64,000 bases of DNA. Origin: Celeribacter baekdonensis. Lineage in GTDB: Bacteria; Pseudomonadota; Alphaproteobacteria; Rhodobacterales; Rhodobacteraceae. Both the position numbers and the translations under genes were made by a program. Location of the stretch: NCBI RefSeq assembly GCF_003047105.1, contig NZ_CP028475.1, forward strand, positions 3,348,001-3,412,000, given 5' to 3'. Shown here one piece after another: positions 8,813-18,508 of the stretch (positions within the stretch are counted from its first letter, which is position 1; every line of letters begins with the position of its first letter). The notes under the pieces are model-generated. The model worked only from the letters and a program-made list of their open reading frames with translations. It was not told the DNA's origin and made no database searches.

Positions 8813-9150
8813 CGTCAAAAGTTCCTCGCATGATCTTCACGGTTCACTGGGGCCGACGCTGATGCGGGGCGTAGCAGTGATTTGAGGAAAAAGTGACACC
8901 TGTTGCGCCTGTTGAGCAATAGATTTCTAGTAATTGATATAAAATAGCAAAATGAATCTATTAATTTGCGTTTTGTAAGTGTGGCGCAGCGGTGGATTTG
9001 CAAAAATAGCGATTTCGGAGAAAAATCTTCGACAGTTTCATCCTGCTGAATGGAACGCGGCAGCTCTGGTGCCTGTTTTTACGGCATAATTAAGACGGAA
9101 AGACGCGTGCCGCCCCGCCTTAATTGTTCTTAAATCGCATAAAAACCAGG
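8813..9150. promoter_or_regulatory. AT-rich intergenic region carrying the aminotransferase-liv operon promoter
   Basis: These 338 bases hold no gene. They are markedly A+T-rich around 8915-8970, include the word AATAGATTTCTA at 8918-8929 (also found at 1339-1350) and a related AATAGATTC on the minus strand at 8962-8954. A 7-base inverted repeat (AATTAAG at 9088-9094, CTTAATT at 9119-9125) lies near the end of the upstream operon. Exact promoter boxes could not be assigned. Confidence 0.5.
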
Positions 9151-10146
9151 CTAAATGGCGATACGGCACCAGGCACAGTCATGATCCGCCAGAGGCCGAC
9201 CCGTGGCGTCGAGAGAACTCAGAATCCCCTTGTCCTGCGCCATCAGGTCTCGACCCGCCAACCAATCGAGCTTCATCACCCGCTCGGGGTGCGGCGTGAT
9301 CAGGGAGGGGCGGGTGGTCATGCCCTCGGCGGTGAAGTCCCAGTTATAGCCATGATCGCGCCCCAGCGCGAACAGCGTCTCTTTGCGCCAATCAAACTCA
9401 GGCGGCATGTGATTGCCGGTGTTGAGATCGCCGCCGATGAGCACAGGTATATTGGGCGCAAAGCCATCCACCGCGTTGAGCAAAATCTCAAATTGTGCGT
9501 GCCGGTGCGCAGGGCCCGCGTTGCTTTCCAAATGGGTCGAGACCACGCAAATCGGCCCCCGCTCGGTCGGGACAATCGCGGCCAGTGCCATCCGCCCGCC
9601 AAGGCGCGGCTGATCCGGGTCGGCCCCACTGTCGGTGCTGAACCAATGGCCGTGATCATCGAGCCGGATCAACGTCACCGCCTCAAACGGCACAGAGGAC
9701 AGGATCGCATTGCCATGCCAACCGAGTGCGTTGAAATCATCGGTGCAATAGGCCCGCTCGGTCGCGCCGCCCAAATCCAATTCGTGAAACTCGACACCAA
9801 AAGCGTAGGCCATGCCAAGCGCTTCGGCCATTTCCGCCGTGGTGTGGCGCTGCCCGGTGCGGGCCATGCCGTGATCGACCTCGGAGAGCAGGACGACATC
9901 GGGGGCGAGCACCCCCAGATGCGCGGCAGTGTCGGCGGGGAACAGGCAACGTTCGACATTCCATGCCGCAACCGTGATCTTGGCGGGCAGGGTGGTACGG
10001 TCCGTTTGACCGCCCAATTGCACCGCGTTCATCGCCATGACATCGGCCATCAGCGCGCGGTGCGCCTCGGCCGTGCGCGGCGCGGCCAAAAGCGCATCGC
10101 GTTGCTCAGATGTGACGGGCGGGAGGCGATCCAGAAGAGAGATCAC
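9151..10146 (-). CDS. Endonuclease/exonuclease/phosphatase (EEP) family hydrolase
   Basis: A 331-residue protein with the EEP core: [12 protein letters not shown] (metal-binding Asn/Glu region), [33 protein letters not shown] and the terminal [12 protein letters not shown] proteins hydrolyse phosphodiester or phosphomonoester bonds in nucleic acids, lipids or sugars. No signal peptide is seen. Its GTG start overlaps the ugpC stop (GTGA), so it belongs to the ugp operon, in the place where ugpQ glycerophosphodiesterase is often found. A role in phosphodiester use is inference from that context. Confidence 0.75.
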   Translation of the reverse strand: MISLLDRLPPVTSEQRDALLAAPRTAEAHRALMADVMAMNAVQLGGQTDRTTLPAKITVAAWNVERCLFPADTAAHLGVLAPDVVLLSEVDHGMARTGQRHTTAEMAEALGMAYAFGVEFHELDLGGATERAYCTDDFNALGWHGNAILSSVPFEAVTLIRLDDHGHWFSTDSGADPDQPRLGGRMALAAIVPTERGPICVVSTHLESNAGPAHRHAQFEILLNAVDGFAPNIPVLIGGDLNTGNHMPPEFDWRKETLFALGRDHGYNWDFTAEGMTTRPSLITPHPERVMKLDWLAGRDLMAQDKGILSSLDATGRPLADHDCAWCRIAI

Positions 10147-11243
10147 GCCTCACTCTCCACCGTTTTATTGGATCGTGCCTGAGATGCCCCTTTGTGAGGA
10201 ACATCCATCCGCTTGCCTGTGTCCGGGTGAAACAGGCACAGATGCGAGGGATCGCAAGACAGACGCAGCGGGCCGGATTTGGCGGCGATCTCTTTGGCCA
10301 GATGCACGGTCAGCTGTTGCCCGTCGACGCGCCCATGTAGCAAGCGATGCGCGCCCAATTCTTCGACCAGATCGACCTCCATCGCAATCGGACCTTTGGC
10401 GTCGATGAACAAATCCTCAGGCCGCAGGCCAAGCGTGACCGGGCCGCGATGATCCACCGCCATCGGCACGTCAAGCCCGGCAAAAGACAGGATGCCCTCT
10501 GACAATTCGCCCGCCACGAGGTTCATCGGCGGTGCGCCCATGAAAGAGGCGACAAAGGTCGAGGCCGGGTTATGATAAATCTCGGACGGCGTGCCGATCT
10601 GTTCGATCATGCCGTTGTTCAACACGATGATGCGGTCGGCCATGGTCATGGCTTCGACTTGATCATGGGTGACATAGACGGAGGTGACGCCAAGGCGACG
10701 TTGCAGGGCCTTGATTTCGATCCGCATCTGATTGCGCAGCTTCGCGTCAAGATTGGACAGCGGTTCGTCAAACAGGAACAGCGCCGGATCGCGCACGATG
10801 GCGCGGCCCATGGCGACACGTTGACGTTGCCCCCCCGACAGTTGGCTGGGTTTGCGATCAAGGTAGTCATTGAGGTTGAGCATCGCGGCGGCTTCGGCCA
10901 CTTTTGCGTCAATCACGTCTTTCGGCGTTTTGCGGTTTTTCAGGCCATAGGCGATGTTTTTGCGCACGCTCATATGCGGGTAAAGCGCATAGTTTTGAAA
11001 CACCATGGCGATGTCGCGGTCGGCCGGATCGACGTCGTTGACGATGCGCTCCCCGATAGAAAGCGTCCCTTCGGTGATGTCCTCAAGCCCGGCGATCATC
11101 CGCAACAATGTGGATTTGCCACAGCCCGACGGGCCAACGAGGACAACGAATTCGCCATCTTCAATATGGAAGGAGGAAGGGGTCACGGCCTCTGCGCCGT
11201 TTGGGTAGATTTTGCGGACAGAGTCCAAGCTAACCTGAGCCAT
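10143..11243 (-). CDS. ugpC: sn-glycerol-3-phosphate-type ABC transporter ATPase UgpC
   Basis: A 366-residue ATPase of the MalK/UgpC class, with Walker [10 protein letters not shown] (about residues 37-45), signature [19 protein letters not shown], Walker [17 protein letters not shown] and a C-terminal OB-type regulatory domain ([16 protein letters not shown]). It energises the UgpAE channel. The same ATPase type also serves other sugar transporters, so the substrate assignment rests on its neighbours. Confidence 0.85.
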   Translation of the reverse strand: MAQVSLDSVRKIYPNGAEAVTPSSFHIEDGEFVVLVGPSGCGKSTLLRMIAGLEDITEGTLSIGERIVNDVDPADRDIAMVFQNYALYPHMSVRKNIAYGLKNRKTPKDVIDAKVAEAAAMLNLNDYLDRKPSQLSGGQRQRVAMGRAIVRDPALFLFDEPLSNLDAKLRNQMRIEIKALQRRLGVTSVYVTHDQVEAMTMADRIIVLNNGMIEQIGTPSEIYHNPASTFVASFMGAPPMNLVAGELSEGILSFAGLDVPMAVDHRGPVTLGLRPEDLFIDAKGPIAMEVDLVEELGAHRLLHGRVDGQQLTVHLAKEIAAKSGPLRLSCDPSHLCLFHPDTGKRMDVPHKGASQARSNKTVESEA

Positions 11244-11254
11244 TGTTGTAGTCC

Positions 11255-12166
11255 TTATTTATCGGATTCCGTGAGGCCCTTGACGAACCAGCTCTGGAAG
11301 AAAATGACGACGAGCACGGGCGGTAAAATGGCGATCAGTGCCAACATATTGGCCCGGCCATATTCGGGGATGTTATTGCCTTCGAGCGTCTGCACGATCT
11401 GTTTGATGCCGCGCACGAGGGTGTACATGTTCTCATCCGTGGTGATCATGGTGGGCCACAGATATTGGTTCCAGCCGTAGACAAACATGATGATGAACAT
11501 CGCCGCGATCATGGTTTGCGACAGCGGCACAAGGATGTCGATGAAGAATTTGATCGGTCCCGCGCCATCAATTCGCGCCGCTTCGATCAACTCTTCGGGC
11601 ACGGAGCGAAAGAACTGGCGAAAGAAAAACGTGGCCGTGGCGGAGGCAATCAGCGGGATGATCAGGCCTTGGTAGGTGTTCATCATGCCGAGCTGTTGCA
11701 CGATCTCGTAGGACGGCAGGATGCGGACCTCCAAGGGCAACAAAAGCGTGGTGAAGATCAACCAAAACGCCAGCGTGGCAAAGCGCAGGCGGAAATAGAC
11801 GATCGCATAGGCGGCCATCATGCCGATCACGATCTTGCCCAAGGCAAAGCCAAGACCGAGGATCATCGAGTTTTTCAGCATGTTCATCCCGGTGTTTTGA
11901 CCGGAAAAGCCAGAGGCCTCGAACATCGCTTTGCGAAAGTTGTCATCAAGCTCGGTGCCGATGGTGAACGTGGGCCCAAGTTTCATCGTCTCAAGGTCCG
12001 GCGTCGTCACCGTTTGCAACATGATCAACAGCGGTGCGAGCATCAAGAGCGAGCCAAAGATCAAGATCGCGTGGTCAACCACGGTCTCAAGTTTGAACCA
12101 AGTGCGCTTGCGCGTCTGCGCAATGGCGTGGGCCGGATGAGGGGAAGGGGCGGAAATGTCAGTCAT
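11255..12166 (-). CDS. ugpE: Carbohydrate/glycerol-3-phosphate-type ABC permease UgpE
   Basis: A 303-residue permease with six expected membrane segments and the EAA loop ([20 protein letters not shown]) that contacts the ATPase. It lies 11 bases upstream of ugpC. An insertion between the first two membrane segments ([18 protein letters not shown] onward) is normal for UgpE/MalG-type proteins. Confidence 0.85.
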   Translation of the reverse strand: MTDISAPSPHPAHAIAQTRKRTWFKLETVVDHAILIFGSLLMLAPLLIMLQTVTTPDLETMKLGPTFTIGTELDDNFRKAMFEASGFSGQNTGMNMLKNSMILGLGFALGKIVIGMMAAYAIVYFRLRFATLAFWLIFTTLLLPLEVRILPSYEIVQQLGMMNTYQGLIIPLIASATATFFFRQFFRSVPEELIEAARIDGAGPIKFFIDILVPLSQTMIAAMFIIMFVYGWNQYLWPTMITTDENMYTLVRGIKQIVQTLEGNNIPEYGRANMLALIAILPPVLVVIFFQSWFVKGLTESDK

Positions 12167-12175
12167 GTCAGGTCC

Positions 12176-13057
12176 TCAAGTGTAATGAATGCGCCGCTCA
12201 ATCAGACGGAACTGAAAGACGGTGAGGGCAAGGACGAGGATCATCAGGATCACGGATTGCGCCGAGGAGCCGCCAAGATCATTGCCACGGAAACCATCGA
12301 CAAAAACTTTGTACACCAGCGTCATCGGGTTGTTGCCCGGCTCCCCTTTGTTGAGCGTGTCGATCACGCCGAACGTGTCGAACAGCGAATAGGTGATGTT
12401 GGTGATCAGTAGGAAAAATCCGGTGGGCGCGAGCAGAGGAAAGGTGATGTCCCAAAATCGACGCGTGCCAGAGCGGTTGTCCAAAAGCGCGGCCTCGCGC
12501 ACGGAGCGTGGGATGGATTGCAGGCCGGAGAGGAAAAAGATGAAATTGACCGGGACTTGTTTCCACACAGAGACCACGACCATGGCAAAGGCGGTGTCGA
12601 AATAGGTGACGCCAAGTGTGAAGTCCCAGCCAAAGAATTTGAACAAATCTGAGAGCGGCCCCCAGGTTTGGTTGAACATCAAAAGTCCGATGAACCCGGC
12701 CACAGGCGGGGCGACCGCATAGACCCACATCAACAACGTGCGATAGGTCTTGGCGCCGCGCAGAACCTTGTCGGCCTTGACCGCAAACAACAGCGCCAAA
12801 GCGAGCGAGAAAAACGTCACCAACACCGTGAAGAGGACAGTGAATTTTGCCACTTTGAGGTATTCGACGGAACTGGCGAGGTGGGTGTAATTCTCAAGCC
12901 CCACAAAGGTCTGACCAAAGCCAAACGGGTCTTGCAGGTAGAACGAAGAGGTCACGGCGTGCAACGCCGGCCAATAGAAAAAGATCGCGATGATCAACAA
13001 TTGCGGCAAAAGCAACAGGATCGGCAACCATTTGGTGGAGAAACCAGCGCGTTTCAT
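12176..13057 (-). CDS. ugpA: Carbohydrate/glycerol-3-phosphate-type ABC permease UgpA
   Basis: A 293-residue MalF/UgpA-type permease. It starts MKRAGFSTKWLPILLLLPQL, has several hydrophobic segments, and carries the EAA-type loop SVREAALLDNRSGTRRFWDI. It pairs with UgpE; the genes are separated by 9 bases. A strong hairpin lies just upstream, between it and ugpB. Confidence 0.85.
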   Translation of the reverse strand: MKRAGFSTKWLPILLLLPQLLIIAIFFYWPALHAVTSSFYLQDPFGFGQTFVGLENYTHLASSVEYLKVAKFTVLFTVLVTFFSLALALLFAVKADKVLRGAKTYRTLLMWVYAVAPPVAGFIGLLMFNQTWGPLSDLFKFFGWDFTLGVTYFDTAFAMVVVSVWKQVPVNFIFFLSGLQSIPRSVREAALLDNRSGTRRFWDITFPLLAPTGFFLLITNITYSLFDTFGVIDTLNKGEPGNNPMTLVYKVFVDGFRGNDLGGSSAQSVILMILVLALTVFQFRLIERRIHYT

Positions 13058-13081
13058 GGGGGAGGGCCTCTATGAGAAAGC

Positions 13082-13110
13082 CTGACGGCCGCAGCGGGTG
13101 CGGCCGTCAG
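13082..13110 (-). other. Strong hairpin between ugpB and ugpA
   Basis: A perfect 12-base-pair stem (CTGACGGCCGCA / TGCGGCCGTCAG) with a 5-base loop lies between the binding-protein gene and the permease genes. No T-run follows, which fits a stabilising or attenuating element giving more binding protein than channel. Confidence 0.65.
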
Positions 13111-13130
13111 TGTGGTGCCAAAGGATCGGC

Positions 13131-14447
13131 TTAGCCTTGGGTTTTTGCGAAACGGGCCAGAAGTTCGTTGCCTTCTTTTTCGATCGTCGCCAGAGCGTCA
13201 TCGACCGTGGTCTCACCCGACAAGATGCGGCTGAATTCGCGGTTCTCAACGTCACGGATCTGAACGTAGAAGCCCATGCGGTAGCCTTTGGTGTTTTCAC
13301 CGGAGGTCAGCATCAATTGTTTGATGCCAGTTTCAGCAGCCGGGAAACGGTCATAATGGCCGTCTTCTTTCGCCATTTCATACGCGGCGTTGGTGATCGG
13401 CACATAGCCGGTTTCACGGTGCCACATGTATTGAACTTCAGGCGAGGTCAGATACCGGAAGAACTCAGCCGTGGCTTTGTTTTCCTCTGCCGATTTGCCG
13501 GACATGGCAAAAAGCGATGCGCCGCCGATGAAGGTCTGGTAACCCTCTTCGGTGATGGAGGACCAGAACGGCAGGTTGGTGGCGGAGAAGTCAAACGGCA
13601 GGTCTTTTTTCATCAGACCACCGAAGGAGCCAGAAGAGCCGATCCAAAGGCCAACTTTGCCCTGTTCGAACTGCGCTTGGTTGTCGTTCCAGCCGGTGCC
13701 GTAAAAGCCAAAATAGCCATCGTCGAGCCACTGCTTGACATGAGTCCAATGCATTTTGAATTCGTCGGTGTTGACGAGGATTTTCGTGCCTTCGGCGCCA
13801 TCGTAACCGTTGTCATTCGTGGCAAACGGCAGGTTGTGACGGCTAAAGAAGTTCTCGGCAAATTCCCAAGGCAGGTGCGATTGCACGAGCGGCACATAAC
13901 CCGCGGCTTTCAGCGCGGGGGCGGTGACAGTTTCGAACTCTTCATAGGTTACGGGGGCGTCAACGCCAGCCGCTTCGAGCGCTTGTTCGTTGAAATACAT
14001 GATCGGCGAGGAGGAGTTGAACGGCATGCCGATCATTTTGCCGGCATTATCAGCGTAGAAGTAACGCACACCAGAGATGTAGTCTTCGATGTTGAAGTCC
14101 ACACCATTGTCAGACAACAGGTCTTGAACCGGAACAGTCGCGCCTTTGGCTCCGATCACGGTGGCGGACCCGGCATCAAACACCTGAAGGATGTTCGGCT
14201 GTTCGCCTGCGCGGAACGCGGCGATGCCCGAGGTCAGGGTCTCTTCGTAAGAGCCTTTGAACACGGGGGTGATTTTGTACTCATCTTGCGAGGCGTTAAA
14301 GCCAGCCGCAATTTCATTGACGGTTTCGCCAAGATCGCCACCCATCGCGTGCCACCACGTGATGTCGGTTTCGGCAAAAGCGGCAGAGCCCAAAAGGGTG
14401 AACGCGGTTGCGGCCCCCAGGAATTTCGACGTTGTCTTGATGTTCAT
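13131..14447 (-). CDS. ugpB: sn-glycerol-3-phosphate-type ABC substrate-binding protein UgpB
   Basis: A 438-residue periplasmic protein with a signal peptide (MNIKTTSKFLGAATAFTLLG, cleavage after AFA) and the mature start ETDITWWHAMGGDLGETVNE, typical of UgpB. Other family motifs are the FNSSSPIMYFN region and GGASLFAMSG. ATG 14447 follows GGAG and is preferred to the in-frame start at 14483. As first gene of ugpBAEC it supplies captured glycerol-3-phosphate or glycerophosphodiester. Regulation by the adjacent divergent LacI-type gene is likely. Confidence 0.88.
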   Translation of the reverse strand: MNIKTTSKFLGAATAFTLLGSAAFAETDITWWHAMGGDLGETVNEIAAGFNASQDEYKITPVFKGSYEETLTSGIAAFRAGEQPNILQVFDAGSATVIGAKGATVPVQDLLSDNGVDFNIEDYISGVRYFYADNAGKMIGMPFNSSSPIMYFNEQALEAAGVDAPVTYEEFETVTAPALKAAGYVPLVQSHLPWEFAENFFSRHNLPFATNDNGYDGAEGTKILVNTDEFKMHWTHVKQWLDDGYFGFYGTGWNDNQAQFEQGKVGLWIGSSGSFGGLMKKDLPFDFSATNLPFWSSITEEGYQTFIGGASLFAMSGKSAEENKATAEFFRYLTSPEVQYMWHRETGYVPITNAAYEMAKEDGHYDRFPAAETGIKQLMLTSGENTKGYRMGFYVQIRDVENREFSRILSGETTVDDALATIEKEGNELLARFAKTQG

Positions 14448-14596
14448 GTCACATCTCCGGTGTCTGTTTGAAACGCACCGCACCCTGTCGGGTGCCCGCG
14501 CAGAAAAGGTCCGTCCTCCCTCACGGGAGAAACGCGCAAGACACGTTCAGGCCCCTGATGTTCATCACGAATGCCCATCAGGGCCTGCACGTCCTG

Positions 14597-14610
14597 TGCA
14601 CACGTGTTCA
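14597..14610. promoter_or_regulatory. Candidate LacI-family operator between ugpB and lacI-type gene
   Basis: TGCACACGTGTTCA is symmetrical at 12 of 14 positions, with a perfect CG-centred core ACACGTGT, the symmetry typical of LacI-family operators. It lies between two divergent genes, 46 bases before the regulator's assigned start. Binding is inferred. Confidence 0.4.
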
Positions 14611-14655
14611 GATACCCGGCGGATGTAATGGGAATGTGAAAGATTTTTATCATTC

Positions 14656-15708
14656 TTGACAAAATATGACCCAAAGCCCGAGACAAAGCGCGTGGAACAG
14701 GACAAGCGCATATCACCCAAGCGTCACCGCCGTGTGACAGCCCAAGACGTGGCCGAGGCGGCGGGCGTGTCGCGTTCTGCGGTCTCGCGTGCTTTTACCG
14801 AAGGCGCGTATCTGGACGAGGCAAAACGTGAGCGCGTGCGCGACGCCGCTCTCAAACTGGGCTACCGGCCAAATGCCTTGGCGGCGGGGCTTCAGGGCGG
14901 GCGCTCGCATCTGGTTGCGATTTTCGTTGGCGACATGCGCAACGCCTATGACACCGAAGTGGTCACCCGCCTTGTCGGCGCGCTGAACGCGATTCAAAAA
15001 TGGCCGATCCTGATTGATGGCGGTGGGCTTTTGTCGGTCAAAGAGGCGATGGGCGAGGTGCTGCGCTATCCGTTGGATGCGCTGATCCTGCGCTCCGGCT
15101 CAATGGACCCCGCCATCGCCAGAGAATGCGCCAAGCTGCACATTCCGGTGATCTCGTCGGGGCGCATTCTCACTCATCCGCAAATCGACAATGTGTGCTG
15201 TCGCAATGCCGACGGCAGCCATGCCGCCGCCCAGCTTTTGTTGGACCGTGGTCGTGCGCGGTTTGGCTATATCGCCGGGCCTGCGGGCTATAGCTCTTCA
15301 AGCGCGCGCCAAGATGGCATGATGCGCGCTTTGGCCACCGTCGGGTTGGCACCTGTCGCCATTGAGGTCGGGGATTTCACTGTCGAGAGCGGGTTTGCCG
15401 CGGCTGAGCACCTGTTTGCGCATGCCCGCCTCGATGCGTTGCTCTGTGCCAATGATGCCATTGCCATCGGTGCGCTGGGCGCGGCACGGGCGCGTGGGAT
15501 CGACGTTCCGAATGATCTGTCCATCGTCGGATTTGATGATATTTCCATGGCGCGCTGGCCGGGGATCAATCTGACAACGGTGTGCAATCCGATCGACATT
15601 TACGCCGATAAAGTGGTCGACTTGCTCACCGCACGTCTGGCCGACCCCGAAAAGCCAAGCGACGTGGCCTATATCGACACGCATCTGGTCTTGCGCGGGA
15701 CTCATTAG
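14656..15708 (+). CDS. LacI family transcriptional regulator
   Basis: A protein of up to 350 residues. The LacI helix-turn-helix (VTAQDVAEAAGVSRSAVSRA) is followed by a type I periplasmic-binding domain with DALLCANDAIAIGALGAARA and the closing motif LSIVGFDDISMARW. The start is uncertain: TTG 14656 opens the frame, but GTG 14692 is also possible, and the extra basic N-terminus is unusual. It is divergent from ugpB, so control of the ugp operon by a sugar or phosphodiester-derived ligand is probable. Confidence 0.88.
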   Translation: MTKYDPKPETKRVEQDKRISPKRHRRVTAQDVAEAAGVSRSAVSRAFTEGAYLDEAKRERVRDAALKLGYRPNALAAGLQGGRSHLVAIFVGDMRNAYDTEVVTRLVGALNAIQKWPILIDGGGLLSVKEAMGEVLRYPLDALILRSGSMDPAIARECAKLHIPVISSGRILTHPQIDNVCCRNADGSHAAAQLLLDRGRARFGYIAGPAGYSSSSARQDGMMRALATVGLAPVAIEVGDFTVESGFAAAEHLFAHARLDALLCANDAIAIGALGAARARGIDVPNDLSIVGFDDISMARWPGINLTTVCNPIDIYADKVVDLLTARLADPEKPSDVAYIDTHLVLRGTH

Positions 15709-15937
15709 GTCGCAGCCTCTGTTGCGGCCCTCTGGCCCGGATCACATCCGCCCGAATTTTGACCCGCTGACCCCAAAAACGCCCTTGGATTGACCAAAAG
15801 CCCTCGACGGCTGATTTCCTCTATAGGTTGTGGTCTTCGCCCGGCTCACCGCAGCCTATCTTGATCTCAACCGAAGCGATCCGCCTGTAGATCGTCCTGG
15901 GGAGGAGGATGCAGGCCTTATTTTGAAAGAGAGAGAT

Positions 15938-16875
15938 ATGTTTTCAGTCTTGGATTTCCGGGCATTTTCGTCGGGGCAAGATGCGGGCGAGTTTACGGCA
16001 AAACTGGGGAGGCCTGCCGCGACAGTGGCCTTTTTTTCCTCACGCATCACGGTATCCCACGCGGGCTTTTGAAGGATGTGGGGGAGGTGGCCGATACGTT
16101 TTTTGACCTGCCAACGCGGGACAAAGCGCCCCTCGATATCCGCCATTCCAACACCAATCGCGGCTGGGCGGGATATGGTGTCGAAGTCATGGCGGATCGC
16201 CCGGACATGCCGCTGTACAAAGAGAGCTTTAGCATCGGCCTGGACCTTCAACCCAATGATCCGCGCGTGCTGGCACATGAGCCGTTTCGCGCCCCAAACG
16301 CGTGGCCCGCAATTGATATGTTTCGCGATGTGGTGCTGGATTATTATAAGGAAATGTTGGCGCTTGGTCGGCTTTTGATGCGCGCGGTCGAACGTGATCT
16401 TGATCTGCACGCCGATTTTTTCCAACCACATTTCACCGAGCCGATGGCCACGTTGCGGCTGTCACATTACCCGGCCAATCCGTGGGACATCGCCGCCGAA
16501 GACGCCGTAGGTGGTCCGGCGCAGCATGATTACGGCGCGCTGACAATGGTGCTGACCGATGGTTCCGCCGGGATTCAGGTTCAGGATAAGGCGGGCAAAT
16601 GGGTCGATGTGCCGGACGTGCCGGACAGTTTGTTGGTGTTGGTCGGGGATTGCCTGATGCGGTGGTCCAATGATCAATATCGCTCCGCGCCGCATCGGAT
16701 TTTACCGCCCGCCGCGCCGCGCCGTCTGGCGGCCTTTTATCTTGATCCAAACCCCGACAGTTTGATCACCCCGCTGCCCGGCACAGGTGCTCCGCATTAC
16801 GCGCCCATTCGCGCGGCGGAGTATTTGCGGGCGCGGCTGGATGAGATTTACCTTTCGGCGGCCGTGGCGCAGTAG
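15938..16875 (+). pseudogene. Isopenicillin N synthase-like 2-oxoglutarate/Fe(II) oxygenase, one-base frameshift in a G4 run
   Basis: ATG 15938 follows GAAAGAGAGAG. The first frame reads FTAKLG and then ends at 16072. Adding one G at the G4 run 16006-16009 gives EACRDSGLFFLTHHGIPRG, the family's N-terminal consensus, and continues to 16875, making 312 residues. The downstream part has the Fe(II)-binding HDYGALTMVL (HxD-like) and RSAPHRI with the distal His and Arg. Family members hydroxylate or desaturate small molecules. It stands alone between lacI and tusA; the substrate is unknown. Confidence 0.82.
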
Positions 16876-16927
16876 CGATGCATTGAGACGTCTGGACAGG
16901 GGCACGAACGATCAGTAAGCCTCTCTT

Positions 16928-17185
16928 ATGACCCATGCCATCAGCCAAGCCTTTGATCAAGACCTCGATGCCATTGACCTGTTGTGCCCGTTGCCCGTGC
17001 TCAAAGCCCGCAAGCGGCTTTTGGCGATGGCACCGGGTGACGTGTTGCGGCTGCGCGCCTCTGATCCGGCGGCGGTGATCGACGTACCGCATTTTTGCGC
17101 CGAGGCGGGGCATGAATTTGTGTCGATGTCGGATGAGGATGGCGTGCAGAGCTATCTGATCCGTCGCGGCAAAACCCCGCTTTAA
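16928..17185 (+). CDS. tusA: TusA-family sulfurtransferase
   Basis: An 85-residue protein of the usual TusA size. Its active-site Cys20 lies in the CPLPVLKAR motif, followed by the beta-rich part PGDVLRLRASDPAAVIDVP. TusA proteins relay persulfide sulfur in tRNA thiolation or molybdenum-cofactor sulfuration. The convergent neighbour is mobA (4-base overlap of the 3' ends), which favours, but does not prove, a molybdenum-cofactor link. Confidence 0.85.
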   Translation: MTHAISQAFDQDLDAIDLLCPLPVLKARKRLLAMAPGDVLRLRASDPAAVIDVPHFCAEAGHEFVSMSDEDGVQSYLIRRGKTPL

Positions 17186-17802
17186 GACGCCAGCATCACT
17201 TCGGCACGGGCGAGGTCTTCGGGCGTATTGATGTTGAAAAACACGTCCTGCGCCTCAGAGTTTTCAAACACCACCGGCACCACGTCTTTGCTCTCGGCAA
17301 ACTGCCTCATCCGTCGTTGATTGTGTCGCAACGCCTCCCGAAGATCGTGCCGCAATGCCACCGGCCAAAGCGCGAAGGTGGGATGCCAAAACCGCCGCTC
17401 CTCCGCCTCGGTCACGGCCATGCCAAAGCCTTCGGGCGATGAGCCCGCGTGCAGACGCGCCACAAGGTCGGGGGGGAAAAACGGTGTGTCGGTGGCCACG
17501 GTGACAATCGCCTCAAAGCCCGTGCGCGCGGCCCAGTCCAACCCGGCCAAAACCCCCGCCAGAGGCCCCTGCGAGTCCTCAGTGCCATCGGAGAACACAG
17601 GATAGCCAAAATCGGCAAAGCGGCTCAGATCGCCATTGGCGCTGATCGCGAGCGTGGTGCATTGCGGTTTCAGCCGCGCGATCACCCGATCAATCAAAGG
17701 CACCCCTGCGAGTTGCATTATGCCCTTGTCTTGCCCGCCCATTCGGGTCGCTTGCCCCCCGGCAAGGATCACCCCGGCGATCTGCGTCATTGTTGGTGCC
17801 AC
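17182..17802 (-). CDS. mobA: Molybdenum cofactor guanylyltransferase MobA
   Basis: A 206-residue nucleotidyltransferase with the N-terminal GTP-binding signature AGVILAGGQATRMGGQDKG, then the metal-site region VTVATDTPFFPPDLV. MobA joins GMP to molybdopterin to form the MGD cofactor, which the NasA nitrate reductase in this window needs. GTG 17802, preceded by GAGAGGAA, is preferred; ATG 17790 is the alternative. Confidence 0.9.
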   Translation of the reverse strand: MAPTMTQIAGVILAGGQATRMGGQDKGIMQLAGVPLIDRVIARLKPQCTTLAISANGDLSRFADFGYPVFSDGTEDSQGPLAGVLAGLDWAARTGFEAIVTVATDTPFFPPDLVARLHAGSSPEGFGMAVTEAEERRFWHPTFALWPVALRHDLREALRHNQRRMRQFAESKDVVPVVFENSEAQDVFFNINTPEDLARAEVMLAS

Positions 17803-17898
17803 TGTGTGCTTTCCTCTCTGGCGTTCCGTCTGTATGTCCAGATACCATCCAATCAAGGCTCGCGGACTGCAAGGGCCAGACAGATCAAGGACCGGCCG

Positions 17899-18405
17899 AT
17901 GTTGGGATATGTGATGATGGCGGGGCGCGGCGAGACCGATGCGGTGTTATGTGCCTTGGCCGAGCGGCTGATCTCCGACGGTCGCCACCTTGCGGGCGCG
18001 GTGCAACTCAACCGCGAACGTCCCGGCGCGCGCAAATGCCATATGGAATTGAAACTGCTGCCCTCGGGCGAGTGCCGGTCGATCACGCAGGCCTTGGGCG
18101 AGATGTCGCAAGGCTGCCGTTTGGACGCAGAGGGGCTTGAATTGGCCGTGGCTCAGGCTGAACGGGCCTTGGAGGCGGGGGCGGAGCTGGTTGTGATCAA
18201 CAAATTCGGCAAACAGGAAGTGGCGGGCCGGGGCTTTCGCGCGCTGATCGCTGAGGCGCTGCATCGTGGCGTTCCGGTGATCCTTGGGGTCAATGAGAAA
18301 AACCTCCATGGCTTTGACGCCTTTGCCGGGGAGATCGCCGAACCGCTTGCGCCCGATCTTTCGGTGCTGTTGGAGTGGTGCCATGCAAAGCTGCATGTCG
18401 ATTAA
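17899..18405 (+). CDS. DUF2478 family protein
   Basis: A 168-residue protein starting MLGYVMMAGRGETDAVLCAL, with a conserved KCHMELKLLPSGE segment and ELVVINKFGKQEVAGRGFR. It resembles DUF2478, a family I associate with molybdenum and nitrate gene neighbourhoods. The NKFGKQE region recalls NTPases, but no complete Walker A is visible. It is divergent from mobA (96 bases) and precedes nasT, so a role in molybdenum supply for nitrate reductase is plausible but unproven. Confidence 0.65.
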   Translation: MLGYVMMAGRGETDAVLCALAERLISDGRHLAGAVQLNRERPGARKCHMELKLLPSGECRSITQALGEMSQGCRLDAEGLELAVAQAERALEAGAELVVINKFGKQEVAGRGFRALIAEALHRGVPVILGVNEKNLHGFDAFAGEIAEPLAPDLSVLLEWCHAKLHVD

Positions 18406-18508
18406 AAAATGGGCGCATAAGCTTAATTTTTGATATATTGTCAGGGGGCGTTGCCTGCGCCGCGCGGGAATCGTTTACTTTATGGGCAGATCGCCGCGAT
18501 CTGAGGCC

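Noticed and set aside
7505..8818. The 437-residue aminotransferase as a complete protein
   Set aside because: Its last 30 or so residues are unrelated to the family, while the correct C-terminus continues in the next frame after one added base.
9124..10182. A 352-codon plus-strand frame
   Set aside because: Antisense to the EEP hydrolase, which carries all family motifs.
13098..14471. A 457-codon plus-strand frame
   Set aside because: Antisense shadow of ugpB caused by third-position GC bias.
14656..14661. TTGACA as a -35 promoter box for the LacI-type gene
   Set aside because: It coincides with the candidate TTG start, and no good -10 box follows at the right distance.
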